A stretch of DNA of 64,000 nucleotides from Klenkia brasiliensis (GTDB lineage Bacteria; Actinomycetota; Actinomycetes; Mycobacteriales; Geodermatophilaceae). The notes under the pieces were generated by a model that saw nothing but the letters and a program-made list of their open reading frames with translations, did no database searches and was not told the origin of the DNA. Made by a program: the position numbers and the translations under genes. Position 1 is the stretch's first letter, and each line of letters begins with the position of its first letter. The stretch is from the NCBI RefSeq assembly GCF_900100695.1, contig NZ_FNCF01000001.1, forward strand, positions 588,060 through 652,059, in the 5' to 3' direction. This document shows, piece by piece, positions 58,605 to 64,000 of the stretch.

Positions 58605-59822
58605 TCAGCCGGCGCCGGGCAGCAGCCGGTCGACCAGCGCACCGACGGCGGTCACCGCGGCGGCCGGCCGGAACCGGTCGCGGTAGAGCTGCTCGCCCGC
58701 GTCGACGAGCCGGTCGCGCAGCTCCGCGTCCTTCACCAGCCGGGCCACCGCCTCCGCCGTCCCGGCGGCGTCGTCGCGCAGCAGCAGGTGCTCGCCGTCG
58801 ACGGCGCCGGTGCCCTCGCTGCCCAGCGTCGTGCTGACCACCGGCCGGCGGTGGGCGAAGGCCTCCAGCACCTTCAGCCGCGTGCCGCCGCCGTAGCGCA
58901 TCGGCACCACGACGACGTCGGCGCCGGCCAGCTCGGTGCCGACCTCCTCGACCGGCCCGACCACCTCGACGCCGGGCAGGTCGGCCAGCTCGGCGACCCG
59001 GTGCGCCTCGCGGCCGACCAGGCGCAGCCGGGCGCCGGGCAGCAGCCGGCGGACCGCCGGCAGCACCTCGCGCGCGCCCCACCCGGCGGCGTCCACGTTC
59101 TGGTCGGTGCCCCAGTTGGCCACCAGGGCCAGCACCGGGGCGCCCGGGTGCTCACCGGCCGGGGGCGGCGGCACGGACGCCGGCTCCGGGTAGGTGTTGG
59201 GCAGCACGGCCACCGGCCCGGTGCCGAAGCGCTGCGCGTCCAGCTCGCTGCAGACCACCACCGCGTCGGCCCAGCCGGCGACGTCGTCCTGGATGCGCTG
59301 CCACAGCGGCAGCTCCAGCCGGCGCTGCACCCGCTCGACCCGGCCGCCGCTGCCGGCCTCCAGGTAGGCCCGCCACTTCTCGGTCTCGACGTCGTCGCAG
59401 TCGACCACCCAGCGGGCGCGCGGGAACCGCCGCGCCAGCACGGGGTGCAGCGCCCGCGCGTGGTCCAGCCCGCCGAACCAGACCAGGTCGTAGTCCTCGG
59501 CCAGCCACGGGCCGAGCTCGGCCTCGACGACGTCCCAGCGCTGGGCGCCGACGTGCACCGGCAGCCGGCGGGCCAGCGCCGTGGCCGCCCCGGCCACCCG
59601 GCCGCGCGGGGCCGGCTGCACCCGCAGCCACCGCTGCACCTCGACGCCGGGGGGCACCGGGTCACCGCCCTCGGGGGCGGTGGAGAAGAGCACGGCCAGG
59701 TCCACCCGGCCCGCGGCGGCCAGCCCGCGCAGCACCCCGGCGCAGCGCAGCCGCTTCCCCCCGTCGGCCGGCTGCGCCACGTCGGGGAGCGTCACCAGGA
59801 TGCGGGGCCCCTGCCCCGTCAC
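58605..59822 (-). CDS. GT4-like glycosyltransferase
   Basis: 405 residues. N-terminus RILVTLPDVAQPADGGKRLR; the middle WVVDCDDVETEKWRAYLEA; donor domain LVANWGTDQNVDAAGWGARE, then GGGTRLKVLEAFAHRRPVVS, where Lys replaces the first glutamate of the E-x7-E motif, as in the GT4 at 37878. The GTG at 59822 directly abuts the stop of the beta-helix protein gene, so they are one transcript. Cytoplasmic. Confidence 0.88.
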   Translation of the reverse strand: MTGQGPRILVTLPDVAQPADGGKRLRCAGVLRGLAAAGRVDLAVLFSTAPEGGDPVPPGVEVQRWLRVQPAPRGRVAGAATALARRLPVHVGAQRWDVVEAELGPWLAEDYDLVWFGGLDHARALHPVLARRFPRARWVVDCDDVETEKWRAYLEAGSGGRVERVQRRLELPLWQRIQDDVAGWADAVVVCSELDAQRFGTGPVAVLPNTYPEPASVPPPPAGEHPGAPVLALVANWGTDQNVDAAGWGAREVLPAVRRLLPGARLRLVGREAHRVAELADLPGVEVVGPVEEVGTELAGADVVVVPMRYGGGTRLKVLEAFAHRRPVVSTTLGSEGTGAVDGEHLLLRDDAAGTAEAVARLVKDAELRDRLVDAGEQLYRDRFRPAAAVTAVGALVDRLLPGAG

Positions 59823-61073
59823 TCAGTTCCCCTCGCGGTCGGCCACGTCGTCGCCGTCCCGCGTGATGCCGGTCATCGTCACGTCCGCGTCGTCGTCGTT
59901 CGTGCCGTACACCGAGTCCGGGCCGTCGCCGTCGAGGGCGAGGTCGGTGAGCGAGATGCCCCCGACGCTGCCGGCGTCCACGACCACGCCCAGCCAGCGG
60001 CTGGCGCTCGGGCGGGTGTCGGAGACCTCCAGGTCGGACACGGTCACGTCGTCGACCGACCGGCCGTCGGCACCGCTGTAGACCAGGACCGCACCGTGGT
60101 CGATGCCCTCGTCGGTGTTGGCGTCGGTGACCGACCCGCCCTCGACCCGGACGCCGTCCACCGAGGTGGTGTCGTAGCTGCCCTCGGCGGCCACGTAGAC
60201 CCCGGCCGCGGCCGTGTCGGACACGGTGATGTCGGTGTAGGTGACGTCGGTGCCGCCGACCACCGAGATGCCGCGGGCGTCGGTGCCGTCGACGACCGGC
60301 GAGACCACCCGGATGCGCGCGCACGGGTCGCCGTCCTGGGCGTAGGACACCACCGCCACGCCGTCGTCGCCGACGTCGCGGACCTGCGGGGCGAGCACCT
60401 CGCCGTCCGATGCCCCGGCCGTGATGTGCACGCCGTCGGCGCGGGTGCCGCTGACCTGCACGCCGTCGAGCACGAAGTCGCGGGTGCCGTAGACGTAGAT
60501 GCCGGCCGCGGCCGAGCCCTCGACGGAGACGTCGCGCACGACGACGCCGCTGTGGCCGTCCAGCCACAGCCGCTGCTGCTCGAAGGCGTCGAAGCGGCGG
60601 GAGGTCTCCTCGATGGTCAGCCGCACGTCCTGCACGACGACGTCGTCGGCGGCGACCTTCAGCGCGGACCGCTCCTCGTCGGTCGACAGCAGCGTGCCGC
60701 CCCCGGTCAGCACCGCGCCCGGGACCGAGAGGGTGAGGACGTCGTCGACCGCGTAGGTGCGGCCCTCGGCCAGCAGCACCGCGCCACCGGGGCGGACGGC
60801 GTCGAAGGCCTCCTGCACCGCGGCGGTGTCGTCGGTGCGGCCGTCGCCCACCGCGCCGTAGTCCTCCACGCGGACGGCGTCGGCCGGGTCGTAGGCCGCC
60901 TGGTCGGGGTCGCCGGACCCGCCCCGGCCGGTCAGCCACCAGACCAGGCCGGCGGCGACCAGGAGCACGACCACGGCGGCGGCGATCAGCGGTCCCCGCC
61001 GGCGGCGGGTCGGGGGCGCCTGCTCGGGCGGGGCGTCCTGGGGCGGGGCGGTCGAGCTGCCGGTGGCGGCCAT
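59823..61073 (-). CDS. Membrane-anchored right-handed beta-helix (pectate-lyase-like) protein
   Basis: 416 residues. Basic cytoplasmic N-terminus, membrane helix about 26-45 (PLIAAAVVVLLVAAGLVWWL), then an extracellular domain starting VRVEDYGAVGDGRTDDTAAV, the Pectate_lyase_3 family opening. It continues with repeating strands (DGVHITAGAS, ISVVGGTDVTYTDITVSDTA, GAVLVYSGADGRSVDDVTV) of a parallel beta helix. Family members bind or cleave polysaccharides, so it may trim the EPS during export. ATG at 61073; divergent from the Wzz-like gene. Catalytic residues are not identifiable by eye. Confidence 0.83.
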   Translation of the reverse strand: MAATGSSTAPPQDAPPEQAPPTRRRRGPLIAAAVVVLLVAAGLVWWLTGRGGSGDPDQAAYDPADAVRVEDYGAVGDGRTDDTAAVQEAFDAVRPGGAVLLAEGRTYAVDDVLTLSVPGAVLTGGGTLLSTDEERSALKVAADDVVVQDVRLTIEETSRRFDAFEQQRLWLDGHSGVVVRDVSVEGSAAAGIYVYGTRDFVLDGVQVSGTRADGVHITAGASDGEVLAPQVRDVGDDGVAVVSYAQDGDPCARIRVVSPVVDGTDARGISVVGGTDVTYTDITVSDTAAAGVYVAAEGSYDTTSVDGVRVEGGSVTDANTDEGIDHGAVLVYSGADGRSVDDVTVSDLEVSDTRPSASRWLGVVVDAGSVGGISLTDLALDGDGPDSVYGTNDDDADVTMTGITRDGDDVADREGN

Positions 61074-61278
61074 GAGCACTGTCCCGTCGTCGGTCGAGGG
61101 CCGGGGGGCGTGGTGCGGCTCTGCACACATTGCTGCGCCGAAGGGTCCACCTGGGCCAGTTGCCAGGCTCGGTCGTGGATACTCGAACGGCCCGGCCCCC
61201 GCCACGGGGCGGTTCGGCGTTCCGGTGACCATACCGTGCGTTGCACGACGACGGCCGGGTCGAAGGGGAGCCACGATC

Positions 61279-62970
61279 GTGACCAGCCAGGCCGTACCCG
61301 GCACCGACGCCTCCTCCGCCGACGACCCCGCACGCCGCCCCGGCGGGTCCGGACGCCGTCGCCGCGCCCTCGTCGGCGCCCTGGTCGGCGCGGTCGTGCT
61401 CGGCGCGGTGGGCGGTGTGCTGGCCGCCACCGCCGACCCCGAGGTGAGCGCGTCGGCGCTGGTGCAGAGCTACCCCGACCCCGGCTCGGTGGAGAACCCG
61501 ACGACCGGCGCCGTGGACGGCGACCAGGCCGCACGCAACGCCACCTACGTCGAGACCGAGCTGGTGAGCCTCAACAGCGCCGACCTGGCCGCCCAGGTCG
61601 CGGCGGCCGTGGGCCAGCCGGTCGACGACGTGCAGCTGGAGGCCGTCCGGGTGGGCGACTCCAACGTCATCACCATCACCGCCACCGCCGGCACCGCCGC
61701 CGAGGCCGCGGCCGAGGCGCAGTCGGCCGCCGACCTGTACGTCGCGGGCCGCCAGCAGCGGCTGGCCGCGCGCATCACCGGCCTGCAGGGCACCGTCGAG
61801 TCCCAGATCACCGCCAACCAGCAGGCCTTGGACGCGCTGCCCACCCCGCCGACCAACGGCGTCGACGTCAACGAGCAGCAGCGGGCCGCGCTGGCCCAGC
61901 AGAACGTCGAGCTGCTCGGCGCGCGCGACACCCTGCAGCGGGCCGCCGCCGACACCGGCCAGGTCGCCGGGGTCATCCAGCAGGCCACCGCCCAGCCCAG
62001 CGGCGCGCTGTCCACCGCGGTGCTCACCGTCGTCGCCGCCGTCCTGGTGGGCGCGCTGCTCGGCGGCGTCCTGGCCCCGGTGGTCTCCTCGCTGCGCGGC
62101 CGGGTCCGCGACGCCCACGACGTCACCGGGCTCGGCGTCCCCGTGCTCACCCCCGACCTGCCCGTCGCCGCCCGCGGCCGGCGCGCGAGCGACCTGCGCC
62201 GGGTGGTGCAGCTGCAGGCCCTGCAGCTGCCCGACGGCCCGGTCAACGGCGGCAGCCTCGCCGTGGTCGGCCCCGCCCCCGCGGTCGGCACGACGTTCAC
62301 CGCGATCGCCCACGCCCGGCACGCCGCCGTCCGCCGGCCCACCCTGCTCGTCACCTACGACCTGGACGAGGCCGCCGAGCTGGTCGGCGGGCTGCGCGAG
62401 CCGTCCATGCTGCTGCTCGGCGGGCGCATCGACACCTCCGGCCACGGCGTGCCCGACGACCGCCCCACCGAGCTGCCGGTCCGCCGCGCGAGCTCGGTGC
62501 CCGGGCTGGCCGTGCTCGAGGTGCCCGCCGGCGGCAGCGTCGCCGACCTCGTGCCCACCGGCCTGGCCGACGCCGCGGCCGCGGCCGGCTGGGCGGTGGT
62601 CGTCGACGCCCCGCCGCTGGACCGCTCCGACGAGGCCCTGCGCGCCGCGCTGCAGTGCCGCGAGACCGTCGTCGTGACCGCCGTCGGCGCCAGCCGGGTG
62701 GCCGACGTCGACCGCGCCGTGCAGATCCTGCACGGCGCGGGCGCCACCCCCGCGGGCATCGTGGTCAACCACGCCCCGCGCAGCGGCCGGCGCACCCGCA
62801 AGACGGCCCGGCCCGAGGCAGCAGCGCCCGCCCCCGCCGCCGCGCCGAACGCGGTCGAGGAGGCACCCGCGGACGCCCCCGTCGACGCACCCGACCCGTC
62901 GGAGCAGACCGGACGCATGCCGGTGGTCCCCGCCGAGGAGCGGGCCGGCCTGCCCACCAGCCGTGGGTGA
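61279..62970 (+). CDS. Wzz-like co-polymerase with degenerate BY-kinase domain (563 aa)
   Basis: N-terminal helix about 27-50 (ALVGALVGAVVLGAVGGVLA), a periplasmic Wzz-type coiled region about 60-250, a second helix about 255-275, then a kinase-like domain. At about residue 329 the P-loop position reads VVGPAPAVGTTFTAI: compared with the intact SAVPSEGKTT of the protein at 29640 the Walker A lysine is missing (GT in place of GK). Walker B-like WAVVVDAPPL and later VVVNHAPRSGRR are kept. No tyrosine tail; the C-terminus is Ala/Pro-rich and ends EERAGLPTSRG. ATP hydrolysis is therefore doubtful. The GTG at 61279 has GGGGAG 9 bases upstream. It overlaps the GT2 gene by 8 bases. Confidence 0.83.
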   Translation: MTSQAVPGTDASSADDPARRPGGSGRRRRALVGALVGAVVLGAVGGVLAATADPEVSASALVQSYPDPGSVENPTTGAVDGDQAARNATYVETELVSLNSADLAAQVAAAVGQPVDDVQLEAVRVGDSNVITITATAGTAAEAAAEAQSAADLYVAGRQQRLAARITGLQGTVESQITANQQALDALPTPPTNGVDVNEQQRAALAQQNVELLGARDTLQRAAADTGQVAGVIQQATAQPSGALSTAVLTVVAAVLVGALLGGVLAPVVSSLRGRVRDAHDVTGLGVPVLTPDLPVAARGRRASDLRRVVQLQALQLPDGPVNGGSLAVVGPAPAVGTTFTAIAHARHAAVRRPTLLVTYDLDEAAELVGGLREPSMLLLGGRIDTSGHGVPDDRPTELPVRRASSVPGLAVLEVPAGGSVADLVPTGLADAAAAAGWAVVVDAPPLDRSDEALRAALQCRETVVVTAVGASRVADVDRAVQILHGAGATPAGIVVNHAPRSGRRTRKTARPEAAAPAPAAAPNAVEEAPADAPVDAPDPSEQTGRMPVVPAEERAGLPTSRG

Positions 62971-63852
62971 GCCGACCGCACCGGTGCTCTCCCTGGTGGT
63001 GAGCACCGTCGGCCGGCCCGAGGAGTTCGCCCGGCTCGTGGACTCCCTGGTGCGCACCGCCCCGGCCGGCCAGGTCGAGCTGGTGGTGTGCGACCAGAGC
63101 AGCGACCAGTCCTGCGCCCGGCTGCTCGCCGAGCTCGACCCCCCGCTGCCGTGGGCGGCCACCACGTCGGGGCGCGGCGCCTCGGTGGGCCGCAACGCCG
63201 GCCTGGAACTGGCCCGGGGCAGCGTGCTCGGCTTCCCCGACGACAACTGCTGGTTCCCGCCGGGGGCGCTGGAGCGGGTGCTGGCGACCTTCGCGGCGGA
63301 GCCGTCGCTGGACGGGCTGTCCGGTCAGCAGCAGACCGTGGACGGCCGGCCGTCGATGCTGCGCTGGCCCGACCGGGGCGGTCCGGTGACCCGGACCAAC
63401 TTCATGAAGACCTCGATCATGAGCACGATGTTCTTCCGGCGGTCCCGGCTGGACCGGGTGGGCCGCTTCGACGAGGGCATGGGCGTCGGCTCGGCCGGCT
63501 GGTACGGCGCCGGCGAGGAGTCCGACCTGCTCCTGCGGGTGCTCGACGACGGCGGCGCGGTGCGGTACGACCCCGCCGTCGTGGTGCTGCAGGACGAGCC
63601 GCGGGACGAGGCCGACGACCGGTTCGTGGCCAAGATGCTGCGCTACGGCTGCGGCAACGGGCACCTGTGGCGGCTGCACCGCCTCCCCCGCTGGCTGCTG
63701 GCCTGGTACTCGGCCCGCAAGGCGGTGGGCGCCGGCGTCCGGCTCGCCCGCGGGCAGCGCGCGCTGGCCCGGGCCGACATCGCCTACCTGCGCGGCACCT
63801 GGGCCGGCTGGGTGGACCGGCGCCCCCGCGACTGGCCGGCCGGGACCGGCTC

Positions 63853-63856
<4 letters not shown>
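62963..63856 (+). CDS. GT2 glycosyltransferase
   Basis: 297 residues. GT-A fold: N-terminus LSLVVSTVGRPEEFARLVDS, LVVCDQSSDQS, GRGASVGRNAGLELARG, and GFPDDNCWFPPGAL, the DxD-equivalent metal-binding site. Later MFFRRSRLDRVGRFDEGMGV with the acceptor-side ED-type motif GAGEESDLLLRVL. Cytoplasmic, no membrane helix. The GTG at 62963 overlaps the preceding gene and the stop overlaps the next GTG by 4 bases. Confidence 0.92.

Positions 63857-64000
<144 letters not shown>

Noticed and set aside
54761-58642. 1293-codon frame on the minus strand spanning the AKR and HAD genes
   Set aside because: Arg/Pro/Gly-rich shadow in the wrong frame; real products lie in other frames of the same strand.
58596-63002. 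1468-codon plus-strand frame across the GT, beta-helix and Wzz genes
   Set aside because: Low-complexity Gly/Val/Arg shadow without motifs; both strands have well-supported genes here.

Overview
The window is high-GC actinobacterial chromosome. Its signs are strong third-position GC bias, many GTG starts, ATGA/GTGA gene overlaps, leaderless-looking genes and surface proteins ending in LAxTG (class E sortase) signals. Gene content and protein style suggest Geodermatophilaceae (Geodermatophilus, Blastococcus or Modestobacter). That family assignment is an inference, not a match. I saw no rRNA, tRNA, insertion sequence, phage module or CRISPR array.

Nearly all of it is a cell-surface polysaccharide (EPS/capsule) supercluster. 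Region A (1-16.4 kb): the end of a glycosyltransferase (GT), a Wzx-like flippase, two very large secreted proteins (beta-propeller, LamG, PKD), then a coupled set of DUF1972 GT, CDP-alcohol phosphotransferase and an anchored DUF4352-like protein, headed by a polyprenyl-phosphate sugar-1-phosphate transferase. Region B (16.7-29.4 kb): two LCP polymer-ligation paralogs, an acetyltransferase, an LAxTG protein, a left-handed beta-helix acyltransferase, two more sugar-phosphate transferases, three low-molecular-weight tyrosine phosphatases (LMW-PTP) and three small zinc-ribbon proteins with identical CxxC-x33-CxxC spacing. Region C (29.6-40.0 kb): a conspicuously lower-GC island with a Wzz/BY-kinase, Wzy, Wzx, a GT4, a nitroreductase-like protein, a polysaccharide pyruvyl transferase, a WecG/TagA GT and a second GT4. 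It ends at an LMW-PTP that has lost its catalytic arginine. Region D (40.1-47.2 kb): accessory membrane, secreted and orphan genes, including a Wzz-like stub, an SGNH-type protein with an altered nucleophile motif, an amber-interrupted membrane protein beside its intact paralog, DUF6221 and DUF805 proteins, a repeated 48/50-aa membrane peptide, repeated terminator hairpins and a second LAxTG protein. Region E (47.3-64 kb): a fourth sugar-phosphate transferase, then flippase and GT4, a PhyH dioxygenase with a GMC oxidoreductase, another GT4, an aldo/keto reductase, a large HAD-like protein, a GT, a membrane-anchored beta-helix protein, a Wzz-like protein with a defective kinase P-loop, a GT2 and the start of a membrane protein.

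Working model. Up to four initiating transferases load undecaprenyl phosphate. GT4, GT2 and WecG enzymes extend the repeat unit, and acyl, pyruvyl and redox enzymes decorate it. Wzx and Wzy export and polymerise it. LCP proteins attach it to the wall. The BY-kinase with its tyrosine-rich tail and the LMW-PTPs form the expected tyrosine phosphorylation switch. The redundancy of every step suggests two or more polymers or antigenic replacement by recombination. One replaced segment would be the low-GC island. The clearest leads for undescribed biology are the CxxC-x33-CxxC zinc ribbons tied to LMW-PTPs, the dead phosphatase, the P-loop-less Wzz protein and the repeated DWP-FITF-WNK-KGRG membrane peptides.
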